A DNA stretch of 64,000 nt. Origin: Bradyrhizobium sp. CCH5-F6. GTDB taxonomy: Bacteria; Pseudomonadota; Alphaproteobacteria; Rhizobiales; Xanthobacteraceae. The stretch is taken from assembly GCF_001556045.1 (NCBI RefSeq), contig NZ_LSIC01000201.1, positions 1 through 64,000 of the forward strand, written 5' to 3'. Of this stretch, positions 45,945 through 54,327 are shown piece by piece. Under the pieces are notes generated by a model. It was not told the DNA's origin and did no database searches. It saw only the letters and a list, made by a program, of their open reading frames with translations. The translations under genes were made by a program, and so were the position numbers. How positions within the stretch are numbered: position 1 is the first letter of the stretch; every line of letters begins with the position of its first letter.

Positions 45945-46736
45945 GTGCGGCGTTTCGACATGACGACAATGACGGCTTCTCATCCGATTTCGCGCTGGTC
46001 CAGTACCCTCTGGTCGGGGGCTCTCGGCATCTGTGCCATCGTCGCCGTCGTCCGTCCTGTCCACGCCGATCCCCGCGCCGTGGTTGAGCTGTTTACCTCG
46101 CAGGGCTGCTCGTCCTGCCCGCCCGCCGACCAGATCATCGGCGATCTCTCGAAAGACCCGTCGATCATCGCGCTGAGCATGCCGATCGATTATTGGGATT
46201 ACCTCGGCTGGAAAGACACGCTGGCGGACTCGCGCTTCTCTGCACGGCAGCGCGCCTATTCGCGCATGCGCGGCGACCGCGAAGTTTACACGCCGCAGGT
46301 CGTCGTCAACGGCTCCACGCATGTCATCGGCAGCGATCGCGCCGGCATCGAGAACGCGATCGGAAAAACCGACAAGGGCACTGGCGTGATGAGCGTGCCG
46401 GTGACGATGTCGCTCTCCGGCAAGCAGATCAACGTCTCGGTGGCCGCAAGCAAGGAGCCCGCGGCCTCGCGCGGTGAGGTCTGGATCTGCTCGATCTCCA
46501 AGTCGGTGCCGATCGCGATCACCCGCGGCGAGAATCGCGGACAGCAGGTCACCTATCACAACGTGGTGCGCAACCTGCTCAAGGTCGGCGACTGGACCGG
46601 CCGTCCGGAAAGCTGGACGGTGCCGATCGAGAACCTCACGCGCGACGGCGTCGACGGCGCGGTGGTCTACGTCCAGGACGGCAGCCGGGAGAAGCCCGGC
46701 CCGATGCTGGGCGCGGCGTACACGTCGCTGCACTGA
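45945..46736 (+). CDS. DUF1223 secreted thioredoxin-fold protein
   Basis: 263 residues with an N-terminal signal (SSTLWSGALGICAIVAVVRP, cleavage after VHA). The DUF1223 domain begins AVVELFTSQGCSSCPPADQI with a CxxC-like CSSC at its N-terminal helix, followed by YWDYLGWKDTLADSRFSARQ and YTPQVVVNGSTHVIGSD. The family has a thioredoxin-like fold and may act in periplasmic redox or as a copper/disulfide factor; the function is not established. An in-frame ATG 5 codons later (MTTMTASH) is a possible start. Confidence 0.87.
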   Translation: MRRFDMTTMTASHPISRWSSTLWSGALGICAIVAVVRPVHADPRAVVELFTSQGCSSCPPADQIIGDLSKDPSIIALSMPIDYWDYLGWKDTLADSRFSARQRAYSRMRGDREVYTPQVVVNGSTHVIGSDRAGIENAIGKTDKGTGVMSVPVTMSLSGKQINVSVAASKEPAASRGEVWICSISKSVPIAITRGENRGQQVTYHNVVRNLLKVGDWTGRPESWTVPIENLTRDGVDGAVVYVQDGSREKPGPMLGAAYTSLH

Positions 46737-46770
46737 TTCGATTCTCTCGCCAGCATCGCACTCGCTCTTA

Positions 46771-46890
46771 CCCTCATGGTGAGGAGGCGCGCCCTGGCTC
46801 GCGTCTCGAACCATGAAAGGCCCCTCCACGTGAGCCGGACATCATCCTTCGAGACACCGCGCAAGCGCGGGTCGCGCGGGATGATGAGAG
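46771..46890. repeat. Class F palindromic repeat
   Basis: CCCTCATGGTGAGGAGGCGC and GCGTCTCGAACCATGA at the left; ATCATCCTTCGAGACACCGC and GGGATGATGAG at the right. Related to the inner unit of the nested repeat at 21500-21734. It lies downstream of the DUF1223 gene. Confidence 0.7.
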
Positions 46891-46944
46891 AAGCTTCAGG
46901 CTGACGAGAGGGAAAGCGCGCCGGCAGAAACATCCCGACACAGA

Positions 46945-46972
46945 CAAAAAAGGACCAACTTGCGTTGGCCCT
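46945..46972 (-). terminator. Orphan Rho-independent terminator on the minus strand
   Basis: Read on the minus strand, AGGGCCAAC, loop GCAA, GTTGGTCCT form a 9 bp stem with one G-U pair, followed by six T. The wobble pair exists only on the minus-strand RNA and the T-run is only on that side, so it serves minus-strand transcription. No minus-strand gene is annotated upstream within 350 bp, which suggests a small RNA. Confidence 0.75.
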
Positions 46973-47055
46973 CCTTGCCGTGCGTACAGACCCGATCCTG
47001 TTCGACCCCGGGGGGCTGGGGGCTGAGGAATCCGGAACCGAAAGGACCGGGTCAA
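46973..47055 (-). ncRNA. Candidate small RNA upstream of the orphan terminator
   Basis: A short minus-strand transcript ending at 46945 is inferred from the terminator. A TTGACC word at 47055-47050 could be a -35 element; the -10 is weak, so the start is uncertain. The region contains a CAGCCCCCAGCCCCCCGGGG tract and a GGAGGG word that could pair with other RNAs. No family recognised. Confidence 0.3.
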
Positions 47056-47324
47056 CGCACATGAGTCTTATCGCAATGCAGGGCGGCGGGCGCTTGGCGG
47101 AAAAGCGGCGACACTATGATTCCTGCTAACGATCCCGTGACGGTTTGCCGCGACAAAGTTCCACCATTGCGTGTGTCCTGGTTCGCCACCGATTCGACGG
47201 GTTGAACAAGGGGCCCCCTTGCAGTGCGTAACGGTTGGCGCAATCATGCGATTGTCATGAACGCGGTTCCGGGGACGGTCTTCGCGGACGCGGGTCATTG
47301 GCGTGCGATGAGGAGGCGCTTCCC
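47056..47324. other. Upstream region of the DUF2794 gene
   Basis: A gene-free stretch apart from a 29-codon ATG-led frame at 47116-47205 (MIPANDPVTVCRDKVPPLRV and nine more residues), which has no clear Shine-Dalgarno and no recognised family. The promoter of the DUF2794 gene should lie here. Confidence 0.35.
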
Positions 47325-47696
47325 ATGGGTCTGATGTCGGAGGATGCCGAACCGAGCGAGCAGCGCGCGGCGGCGCGCCCCGCCGCGGCGAATGCACAGC
47401 CGAACCGGGTGACGTTCAACCGGCTCGAGCTGCACCGCATTCTCAACCTCTACGGCCGCATGGTCGCCGATGGCGAGTGGCGCGACTACGCCATCGACTT
47501 CCTGAAGGACCGCGCCGTGTTCTCGGTCTATCGCCGCGCTTCGGAAGTACCGATCTACCGCATCGAGAAGGACCCGCGGCTCGCGCGCAAGCAGGGCATG
47601 TACAGCGTGATCTCGGCGACCGGCCTCATCCTGCGCCGCGGCCATGAGCTGGAGCGCGTGCTGCTGGTGATCGACCGGAAGCTGGCGGTGGTGTGA
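47325..47696 (+). CDS. DUF2794 protein
   Basis: 123 residues from the ATG at 47325 with a very strong GAGGAGGCG Shine-Dalgarno. An Ala/Gln/Pro-rich N-terminus precedes the compact DUF2794 domain (VTFNRLELHRILNLYGRMVA, then WRDYAIDFLKDRAVFSVYRR and ARKQGMYSVISATGLILRRG). The family is small, cytoplasmic and almost confined to alphaproteobacteria; the function is unknown. It is convergent with the acetyltransferase gene across a class C repeat. Confidence 0.88.
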   Translation: MGLMSEDAEPSEQRAAARPAAANAQPNRVTFNRLELHRILNLYGRMVADGEWRDYAIDFLKDRAVFSVYRRASEVPIYRIEKDPRLARKQGMYSVISATGLILRRGHELERVLLVIDRKLAVV

Positions 47697-47701
47697 CGTT
47701 T

Positions 47702-47786
47702 GTAGCCCGGATGGAGCGCAGCGTAATCCGGGGCCGTATCCGCGGATAAACCCATCCCGGATTGCGCTGCGCTCCATCCGGGCTAC
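47702..47786. repeat. Class C palindromic repeat
   Basis: Outer arms GTAGCCCGGATGGAGCGCAG and CTGCGCTCCATCCGGGCTAC are nearly perfect; the inner arms are GTAATCCGGGG and CCCGGATTGC. Same family as 12232-12305 with different inner spacing. Likely bidirectional terminator between convergent genes. Confidence 0.88.
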
Positions 47787-47792
47787 GAGGCC

Positions 47793-48323
47793 CTACGTCC
47801 CCGGCACCGTGCTCGCGCCCTCGCCCAGGTCGCGCTGCATCATCACCGTATCCAGCCAGCGGCCGAATTTCAGCCCGACATTGGGATGCGTGCCGATCAT
47901 CTTGAAGCCGCCCTTGGTGTGAACGCCGATCGAGCCCGCATTGGCGGAATCGCCGATCACCGCGATCATCTGGCGGAAGCCGCGCGCCTCGCATTCGGCG
48001 ATCAGCCGTTCCAGCAGCAGCGAGCCGACGCCGCGGCGGTGGAAGGAAGGATCGAGATAGATCGAGTTCTCGACCGTGAAGCGATAGGCCGGCCGCGGCC
48101 GGTACGCGCCGGCATAGGCGTAGCCGGCCACGCGGCCGTCGAGCATGGCGACGAGATAGGGATAGCCGCCGTCGATCAGCGCGCGATACCGGCGCGTCAT
48201 TTCAGTGAGGTCGGGCGGCTCCAGCTCGAACGTCGCGGTGCCCTCGCGGACGGCCTGCTGATAGATGGCGGTGATGGCGGGAAGGTCGGCCTCGGTCGTA
48301 GGCCTGATTTCGGGTGCGGACAT
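47793..48323 (-). CDS. GNAT N-acetyltransferase (phosphinothricin acetyltransferase-like)
   Basis: 176 residues from the ATG at 48323 (MSAPEIRPTTEADLPAITAI); upstream open frame belongs to a class B repeat. Acetyl-CoA binding motif A is HRRGVGSLLLERLIAE. ENSIYLDPSFHRRGVG, AVIGDSANAGSIGVHTKGGF and GGFKMIGTHPNVGLKFGRW are typical of the PAT/Bar and MddA group, which acetylate phosphinothricin, methionine sulfone or sulfoximine. The physiological substrate is unknown. Confidence 0.88.
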   Translation of the reverse strand: MSAPEIRPTTEADLPAITAIYQQAVREGTATFELEPPDLTEMTRRYRALIDGGYPYLVAMLDGRVAGYAYAGAYRPRPAYRFTVENSIYLDPSFHRRGVGSLLLERLIAECEARGFRQMIAVIGDSANAGSIGVHTKGGFKMIGTHPNVGLKFGRWLDTVMMQRDLGEGASTVPGT

Positions 48324-48382
48324 GGCGGGGAAGATTAGAGTCTTCCCGCGGCGGCTGGAAGGGGCCAGGAGCCTCTCCGCGT

Positions 48383-48470
48383 CGTCATTGCGCCCGCAGC
48401 CAAGCAATCCAGAAATGCATCCGCGGAGGGACTCTGGATTGCTTCGTCGCAAGGGCTCCTCGCAATGACG
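48383..48470. repeat. Class B palindromic intergenic repeat
   Basis: CGTCATTGCGCCCGCAGCCA at the left, GTCGCAAGGGCTCCTCGCAA then TGACG at the right, inner arms CAAGCAATCCAGA and TCTGGATTGCTTC. Same family as 10476 and 25977. It lies between two minus-strand genes. Confidence 0.85.
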
Positions 48471-48492
48471 AGGAGAGGCATAGTCCCACAAA

Positions 48493-48519
48493 CAAAAACC
48501 CCGGCCTTTCGGCCGGGGT
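48493..48519 (-). terminator. Terminator of the BAX inhibitor-1 gene
   Basis: Minus-strand stem CCCCGGCC/GGCCGGGG (48499-48506 with 48511-48518), 4-base loop GAAA, followed by five T. Located 26 nt after the stop of the gene at 48545-49336. Confidence 0.92.
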
Positions 48520-48544
48520 TCGTGTCGTTCTCTCAGTCTGGCGC

Positions 48545-49336
48545 TTACTCGCGCTGGCCGAGGAGCTGCAGCAGCAGCGTGAACAGGTTGATGAAGTTCA
48601 GGTACAGCGACAATGCGCCGGTGATGGCCGCACGCTCTGCGATGTCGCCGCCGGCCGAAGCATAGCCGTAGATGTAGTCGTTCTTCAGCCGCTGCGTATC
48701 CCAGGCGGTGAGGCCCGAGAACACCAGCACGCCGACCACCGACACGATGAACTGCAGCATCGAGCTGGCCAGGAACAGGTTGACCAGGCTGGCGAGGACG
48801 ATGCCGATCAGGCCCATGAACAGGAACGAGCCCATTCCGGTCAGGTCACGCTTGGTGGTGTAGCCGTAGAGGCTCAGGGCACCGAAGGTCGCCGCGGTGA
48901 TGAAGAACACCCGCACGATCGAGGTGTGCGTGAACACCAGGAAGATCGACGACAGCGAGATGCCCATCAGCGCCGAGAACACCCAGAACAGGATCTGCGC
49001 GGTCGAGGGTGCCAGACGGTTGATGCCCGCCGAGATCACGAACACCATCGCGAGCGGCGCCAGGATGAACAGCCACTTGAGGGGGCTCACGAACATCGCG
49101 TAGCCGAACGGCGTCAGGAACATCTTGCCGACCCGGACGGCATCCGGGGTCGCAACGTCAGTCACGGCGGCCATGTAGACGCCGAGCGCAGCGAGACCGG
49201 TGATGGCCAGGCCGATGGTCATGTAGTTGTAGATGCGCAGCATGTAGGCGCGCAGGCCGGCATCGACCGTCGCGGCGTCGACACGCCCGGCGGCCCTGCC
49301 GAAGGGAGAAGCGTAGTTACGGTCTAGGTCCGACAT
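48545..49336 (-). CDS. BAX inhibitor-1 (YccA/YbhL) family membrane protein
   Basis: 263 residues from the ATG at 49336 (MSDLDRNYASPFGRAAGRVD). Seven transmembrane segments follow a cytoplasmic N-terminus. C-terminal half has the family pattern with FSGLTAWDTQRLKNDY and the acidic residues of the last loop that form the pH-sensing di-aspartyl pair in BsYetJ (here within TAWDTQRLKNDY and NFINLF regions, not aligned in detail). Members are calcium-leak channels or FtsH modulators. Terminator directly downstream. Confidence 0.92.
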   Translation of the reverse strand: MSDLDRNYASPFGRAAGRVDAATVDAGLRAYMLRIYNYMTIGLAITGLAALGVYMAAVTDVATPDAVRVGKMFLTPFGYAMFVSPLKWLFILAPLAMVFVISAGINRLAPSTAQILFWVFSALMGISLSSIFLVFTHTSIVRVFFITAATFGALSLYGYTTKRDLTGMGSFLFMGLIGIVLASLVNLFLASSMLQFIVSVVGVLVFSGLTAWDTQRLKNDYIYGYASAGGDIAERAAITGALSLYLNFINLFTLLLQLLGQRE

Positions 49337-49606
49337 GGTCGAATTCCCGTTGGTTGGCCGGTCCGGCATGAGGGTCGCAATGCCGCCGGTTCGTCAAATT
49401 CTATCTCGGATTACCAATCGCGCCGACTAAATTTTGGCTAACAATCGGGTCTCCGAACCCATCCGATATGTGGGAAACTAACACATTCGATGCAACCATC
49501 CACGCGCGGCTGAATGTCGCCCTCGCCTACAATCCTGACGGGCGGCCATGGTTAATCGCAGGAATCGCGCGATTCCGCTCCCGCGCGGTGCGCCCGCTAC
49601 CTTTTG

Positions 49607-52177
49607 TCACAAATTCCGCAACACCGTCGCGGGCTTTTTGTTCAACGCCAGCAGCGTGCCGGCGAGCCCCAGCCCGACGGTGACCACGAGGGCGGCCGCG
49701 ACCACGCCGGCCGCGCTGCCGGCCTGCCAGACGAAGCTGAGCGTCATCAGCCGCGTCACGATCATCCAGGCCGCGATGCTTCCGGCGAACACGCCGAACA
49801 CCGCCGTGGCGAGCCCGATCAGGAGGTATTCGAGCGCATAGGCGCCGAGCAGCCGCAGCCGCGTCGCGCCCAGCGTCTTCAGGATCACCGCATCGTAGAC
49901 GCGGTGCCGGTGGCCGGCGGCGAGCGCCCCGCCGAGCACCAGGATCGCCGAGATCAGGGTCACGGCGCTGGCGCCGCGGATCGCCACCGCCAGGTTGGTC
50001 ACCACCGAGCCGACCGTCTCCATCACCTCGCGCACGCGCACGCTCGTTACCATCGGATAGACGTCGGCGACCTCCTTGATGATTTTGCCGTCGCCGGCCG
50101 CGTTGCCGCCCGCTTCGGTCAGCGTGGCGATGTGGGTGTGCGGGGCGCCCTTGAAGGCGTTCGGCGAGAAGACGAGGACGAAGTTGATGCCGAGTCCCTG
50201 CCAGTCGATGGTGCGCAGGTTTCCGATCCTGGCCGGGATGTCGCGCCCGAGCACGTTGACCACGATTTCGTCGCCGAGCTTGAGGCCCAGTCCGTCGGCG
50301 ATCTTCTTTTCCATCGAGACCAGCGGCGGGCCGGAATAGTCGGCGCTCCACCATTCGCCCTCGACCACCTTGGAACCTTTCGGCAGTTCGCCGGTGTAGG
50401 TCAGGCCGCGGTCGCTCTGGAGCACCCATTCGGAATCGGTCGTCGGCTTGAGGTCCTCGGCGCGAACGCCGCGCGCCGCGACGATGCGTCCCCGCAGCAT
50501 CGGCACGTCCTCCACCTTCGCGCCGGGAGCGATCCGGCGCAGATAGGAGTCGAACTGCTCGGCCTGCGCGCTCGGGATGTCGATGAAGAAGAAGGACGGC
50601 GCCTGATCGGGGAGAGCTGCGAGGAACTGCCGGCGCAGATTGCCGTCGATCTGGGTGATGGTGACGAGCACGGCGAGCCCGAGCCCCAGCGACAGCACGA
50701 CGGAGGGCGTCAACGCGCCGGGCCGGTGGATGTTGGCGATCGCCAGCCGCAGCATCGGCAGCCGCGTGCGGGGCAGGCGGCGCGCGATCGCCATCAGCAA
50801 GGCGGCGATGCCGCGGAGCAGGGCGAAGACGACGACCGATGCGGCCACGAACACCGCGGCGATGCGTTTGTCGAAGGACAGGCCGACCACGACGGCGACC
50901 AGCAGGACGACCACGACGCCCATGAACACCAAATAGCCCAGGCGCGGCCGGTGCCATTCGGAGCTGACGGTGTCGCGGAACAGCGCGGCCACCGGCACGT
51001 CGTGGACGCGGCCGAGCGGCCACAGGCCGAAGGCGAGCGCAGTGAGGAGGCCGTAGACGAAGGACAGCGCGAGCTCGTCGGCGTGCACGGCCGGCACCAC
51101 CGGCAGCGGCAGGAGCTTGCCGAACAGGCCGACGATGGCGAAGGGCATGGCGGCGCCGAGCGCAAGGCCGATCAAGGAGCCGATGGCGGCGAGCAGGAGG
51201 ACCTGCGCGAGATAGATGCCGAACACGTCGCGGCCGGTGGCGCCGACGGCCTTGAAGGCCGCGATCACCTCGAGCTTGCGGTCGATATGGCTCTTCACGG
51301 CGTTGGCGACGCCGACGCCGCCGACGAGAAGGGCGGCGAGGCCGACCAGCGTCAGGAACTCGGTAAACCGGTTGATGTTGCGCTCGAGCTGCGGGGAGGC
51401 GTTGGAGCGGCTGCGGATCTCCCAGCCCGCCTGCGGAGCGGCGTTGCGGGCGTCCGCGATGAAGGCTTCGGTGGCGCGCTCGCTGTTCGCGGTGTCGGGC
51501 AACTTGACCCGATACACCCAGCGCACGAGGCTGCCGGGCTGGATCAGGCCCGTGGCGCGCAGGCCGGCCTCGCTGATCAGGAAGCGCGGACCGAAGCCGA
51601 TGCCGCCGGCGAGCTTGTCCGGCTCGGCCTCGACCGTGCTGCGGATCTGGAAGGTCGCCGCGCCAATGGTGACGCGGTCGCCGGGCTTGAGCGAGAGCCG
51701 CGCCAGCAGCGTCGGATCGGCGGCGGCGCCGAACGCGCCGTCACGCTCGACGAGCAGTTCGGGCATCGGCAGGGGCGGCGCCAGCGTCAGCTGTCCCAGC
51801 ATCGGATAGGTGTCGTCGACCGCCTTCATCTCGACCAGCGCGAGCTTGCCCTCGGACGAGCGCGCCATGCCGCGCAAGGTTGCGGCGGTCGACACGGTGC
51901 CGCGCGAGCGCAGGAAGGCGACCTCTTCGGGCTTGGCCTCGCGCTGAAACAGCACGAAGGAGACGTCGCCGCCGAGGAGCGTGCGCCCCTCGCGCGCAAG
52001 ACCGTCGGAGAGGCTCGCCGAGACCGAGCCGACGCCCGCGATCGCCATCACGCCGAGCGCGATGCAGGCGATGAAGACATAGAAGCCGCGCAAGCCCCCG
52101 CGCAACTCGCGTAGCGCATAGCGCAGCGACAGCGCGACGCCATTGGGCTTCGCGAACGGTTCGACTGAAATGCTCAT
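49607..52177 (-). CDS. FtsX-type ABC transporter permease (YbbP-like)
   Basis: 856 residues with about ten transmembrane segments: one near 28-50, three plus one in the middle (about 260-360 and 405-470) and three at the C-terminus (about 720-850). Two large periplasmic regions lie between, and two FtsX domains are present (ATGRDVFGIYLAQVLLLAAI and later AVILKTLGATRLRLLGAYAL). Together with the downstream-strand partner ATPase at 52174 it forms a MacB-like type VII ABC system of the YbbA-YbbP kind, thought to act on the envelope or lipoproteins rather than to move small solutes. Its start overlaps the ATPase stop by 4 nt. Confidence 0.92.
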   Translation of the reverse strand: MSISVEPFAKPNGVALSLRYALRELRGGLRGFYVFIACIALGVMAIAGVGSVSASLSDGLAREGRTLLGGDVSFVLFQREAKPEEVAFLRSRGTVSTAATLRGMARSSEGKLALVEMKAVDDTYPMLGQLTLAPPLPMPELLVERDGAFGAAADPTLLARLSLKPGDRVTIGAATFQIRSTVEAEPDKLAGGIGFGPRFLISEAGLRATGLIQPGSLVRWVYRVKLPDTANSERATEAFIADARNAAPQAGWEIRSRSNASPQLERNINRFTEFLTLVGLAALLVGGVGVANAVKSHIDRKLEVIAAFKAVGATGRDVFGIYLAQVLLLAAIGSLIGLALGAAMPFAIVGLFGKLLPLPVVPAVHADELALSFVYGLLTALAFGLWPLGRVHDVPVAALFRDTVSSEWHRPRLGYLVFMGVVVVLLVAVVVGLSFDKRIAAVFVAASVVVFALLRGIAALLMAIARRLPRTRLPMLRLAIANIHRPGALTPSVVLSLGLGLAVLVTITQIDGNLRRQFLAALPDQAPSFFFIDIPSAQAEQFDSYLRRIAPGAKVEDVPMLRGRIVAARGVRAEDLKPTTDSEWVLQSDRGLTYTGELPKGSKVVEGEWWSADYSGPPLVSMEKKIADGLGLKLGDEIVVNVLGRDIPARIGNLRTIDWQGLGINFVLVFSPNAFKGAPHTHIATLTEAGGNAAGDGKIIKEVADVYPMVTSVRVREVMETVGSVVTNLAVAIRGASAVTLISAILVLGGALAAGHRHRVYDAVILKTLGATRLRLLGAYALEYLLIGLATAVFGVFAGSIAAWMIVTRLMTLSFVWQAGSAAGVVAAALVVTVGLGLAGTLLALNKKPATVLRNL

Positions 52178-52896
52178 GCCGGTGCGGACTGCGTGTCGAT
52201 GCGCCCCGAGCGCAGGCGGATGACGCGATCGCAGCGATGCGCCAGCGAGGAATCGTGAGTCACCAGGACCAAGGTCATGCCGCGCTCGGCATGCTTGCTG
52301 AACAGGAGATCGACGATCTGCTTGCCCGTGGCCTCGTCGAGATTGCCGGTCGGCTCGTCGGCGACGAGGATCGTGGGATCGGGCGCCAGCGCGCGCGCGA
52401 GCGCGACGCGCTGCTGTTCGCCGCCGGAGAGCTGCGTCGGATAATGATGCAGTCGGTCGCCGAGCCCGACCGATTGCAGCTCCTGCGCCGCGCGCTTCGC
52501 AGCGTCGGGATTGCCGGCAAGCTCGAGCGGGACGGCGACGTTCTCGAGCGCCGTCATGGTCGGGATCAGATGGAAGGACTGGAAGACGATGCCGACCTGG
52601 CGGCCGCGGAAGCGGGCCAGCGCGTCCTCGTCGAGGGCATTGAAAGGCGTGCCTGATACCACCACCTCTCCGCTGTCAGGACGCTCCAGCCCCGCCATCA
52701 CCATCAGCAGCGTGGATTTGCCCGAGCCTGACGGGCCGATCAGGCCGATCGTCTCGCCCGAGGCGACCCGCAGGCTGATATCCTTGAGGATGTGAACGCG
52801 TGCCGCACCGGTGCCCAGTGAGAGATTGACGTTGGAGATGGCGATGGTGTCCGCGGCGTTGGCGGCGAGGGAAGAGGGTTCGATGCGAGTGTCCAT
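52174..52896 (-). CDS. ABC transporter ATP-binding protein (YbbA-like)
   Basis: 240 residues from the ATG at 52896 (MDTRIEPSS); an ATG at 52914 adds six. Walker A is GPSGSGKST, the signature is [15 protein letters not shown], Walker B is [12 protein letters not shown], and the switch His is in [14 protein letters not shown]. It is the LolD/MacB-type ATPase energising the FtsX-like permease encoded next. It is divergent from the arylesterase, giving the ybbP-ybbA-tesA order known in enterobacteria. Confidence 0.94.
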   Translation of the reverse strand: MDTRIEPSSLAANAADTIAISNVNLSLGTGAARVHILKDISLRVASGETIGLIGPSGSGKSTLLMVMAGLERPDSGEVVVSGTPFNALDEDALARFRGRQVGIVFQSFHLIPTMTALENVAVPLELAGNPDAAKRAAQELQSVGLGDRLHHYPTQLSGGEQQRVALARALAPDPTILVADEPTGNLDEATGKQIVDLLFSKHAERGMTLVLVTHDSSLAHRCDRVIRLRSGRIDTQSAPA

Positions 52897-52951
52897 GGTC
52901 CGGTCATATGGCAACTCCGCTGGCGCGGTCGAGGGGCGTTACGGATTGTTC

Positions 52952-53587
52952 ATGCACATAGCCGTGTTGATGCTCGCTTTGATGACGATGGCGAACCCCG
53001 CCTGGGCGGGAGCGACAAAGCCGGTCAAGCTTGTCGTTCTCGGCGATTCCTTAAGCGCCGGTCTCGGCCTCCCGGCCCAGGAGGCGTTTCCTCAAAAGCT
53101 AAAAAAAGCCTTGCAGGCCAAAGGCATAGATGTCGAGATAACCAATGCCGGGGTGTCCGGCGACACCTCTTCCGGCGGCCGCGACCGGCTCGATTGGTCG
53201 GTGCCCGATGGAACTGACGGCGTCATCGTCGAGCTCGGCGCCAACGATGCGCTGCGCGGCATCGATCCCGCCCTGACGCGCGCCGCGCTGACCGACATCA
53301 TCCAGCGGCTCAAGGCGCGCAAGATCGCGGTGATGCTGTGCGGCATGCTGGCGCCGCCGAACTACGGCGCCGACTATGCCGCCCGCTTCAATTCGATTTA
53401 TCCGGATCTGGCCAAACAATTCGACGTGCCGCTCTACCCGTTCTTTCTCGAGGGCGTTGCCGCCGATGCCAAGCTCAACCAGGCCGACGGCATTCATCCG
53501 ACCGCGGCCGGCGTCGACATCATCGTCGGCAACATCATGCCCACCATGGAGGCATTCCTCGGGCCGATAGCTGAGCAACGACGTTGA
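52952..53587 (+). CDS. tesA: GDSL/SGNH arylesterase (TesA-like)
   Basis: 211 residues from the ATG at 52952; an ATG at 52898 would lengthen the N-terminus but would touch the divergent ATPase start. The signal peptide is MHIAVLMLALMTMANPAWA. The SGNH blocks are GDSLSAGLGL (Ser33), GVSGDTSSGG, ELGANDALRG and ADGIHPTAAG with the catalytic Asp/His. It is a periplasmic thioesterase/lysophospholipase/arylesterase. Adjacency to a YbbAP-type transporter matches E. coli tesA-ybbA-ybbP, suggesting a joint role in envelope lipid or acyl-chain handling. Confidence 0.9.
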   Translation: MHIAVLMLALMTMANPAWAGATKPVKLVVLGDSLSAGLGLPAQEAFPQKLKKALQAKGIDVEITNAGVSGDTSSGGRDRLDWSVPDGTDGVIVELGANDALRGIDPALTRAALTDIIQRLKARKIAVMLCGMLAPPNYGADYAARFNSIYPDLAKQFDVPLYPFFLEGVAADAKLNQADGIHPTAAGVDIIVGNIMPTMEAFLGPIAEQRR

Positions 53588-53602
53588 AAAACAGGCAGCG
53601 CT

Positions 53603-53623
53603 AACCCTAATTCCCAGGGTTTT
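53603..53623 (+). terminator. Weak terminator after tesA
   Basis: A 6 bp stem AACCCT/AGGGTT with a 7-base loop and four T in all at 53620-53623, 16 nt after the stop. Short stem, so only tentative. Confidence 0.35.
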
Positions 53624-53761
53624 ACCGGGGTGAGGCGCGGCATGCTTCGCAGAGTCACACAACTGCGATAGGAATCGAGTTACCGGTGATTCGTCGCCGG
53701 CTCTGATTTGGATATGGTCCTTGCCTTGCGGGCTGTACCCAAGCATCGGGAGTGCGAAACG

Positions 53762-54298
53762 ATGCCGCGTTTGTTCACGGGTCTGGAAATTCCGGCCGAG
53801 ATCGGCCAGTCGCTTTCCAACTTGAGGGGTGGCCTCCCCGGCGCCCGCTGGATCGATCCCGAAAACTATCACGTCACCTTGCGCTTCATCGGCGACATCG
53901 ACGGCGCTTCCGCCAACGAGATCGCCTCGTTGCTGTTTCGCGTCGACCGCAAGCCTTTCGAGGTGAAGGTGCAGGGGCTCACGAGTTTTGGCGGCCGCAA
54001 ACCGAGGGCAGTCGTCGCGACGATCGTGCCGAGCAAGCCGCTGATGGACTTGCAGGCCGAGCTCGAGCGGATGATGCAGCGGATCGGCCTCGACCCCGAA
54101 GGACGCAAGTTCATCCCGCACGTCACGCTGGCCCGGCTGCACGATGCCACCGACCGCGACGTCGCCGACTATCTCTCGCTGCGCGGCTACTTCCCGAGCA
54201 AGGCGTTCATGGCCGAACGTTTTGTGTTGTTCTCGTCGCGGGCATCGACGGGCGGCGGCCCGTATGTCGTGGAGGACGCCTACGAGCTGTGTGCGTGA
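53762..54298 (+). CDS. thpR: RNA 2',3'-cyclic phosphodiesterase
   Basis: 178 residues from the ATG at 53762 (MPRLFTGLEIPAEIGQSLSN); 18 upstream in-frame codons are not conserved in style. It is a 2H phosphoesterase: the two catalytic HxTL motifs are HVTL at 37-40 and HVTL at 120-123. It opens 2',3'-cyclic phosphate termini of RNA to 2'-phosphate. Old annotation as 2'-5' RNA ligase refers to the same family. It is convergent with the orphan VapB gene. Confidence 0.93.
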   Translation: MPRLFTGLEIPAEIGQSLSNLRGGLPGARWIDPENYHVTLRFIGDIDGASANEIASLLFRVDRKPFEVKVQGLTSFGGRKPRAVVATIVPSKPLMDLQAELERMMQRIGLDPEGRKFIPHVTLARLHDATDRDVADYLSLRGYFPSKAFMAERFVLFSSRASTGGGPYVVEDAYELCA

Positions 54299-54327
54299 CG
54301 TTATCGCTTGGAGGGCGGTGAGTGTGT

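Noticed and set aside
49604-52114. 836-codon plus-strand open frame opposite the FtsX-type permease
   Set aside because: No membrane segments or domains; charged low-complexity translation, antisense to a clear permease.
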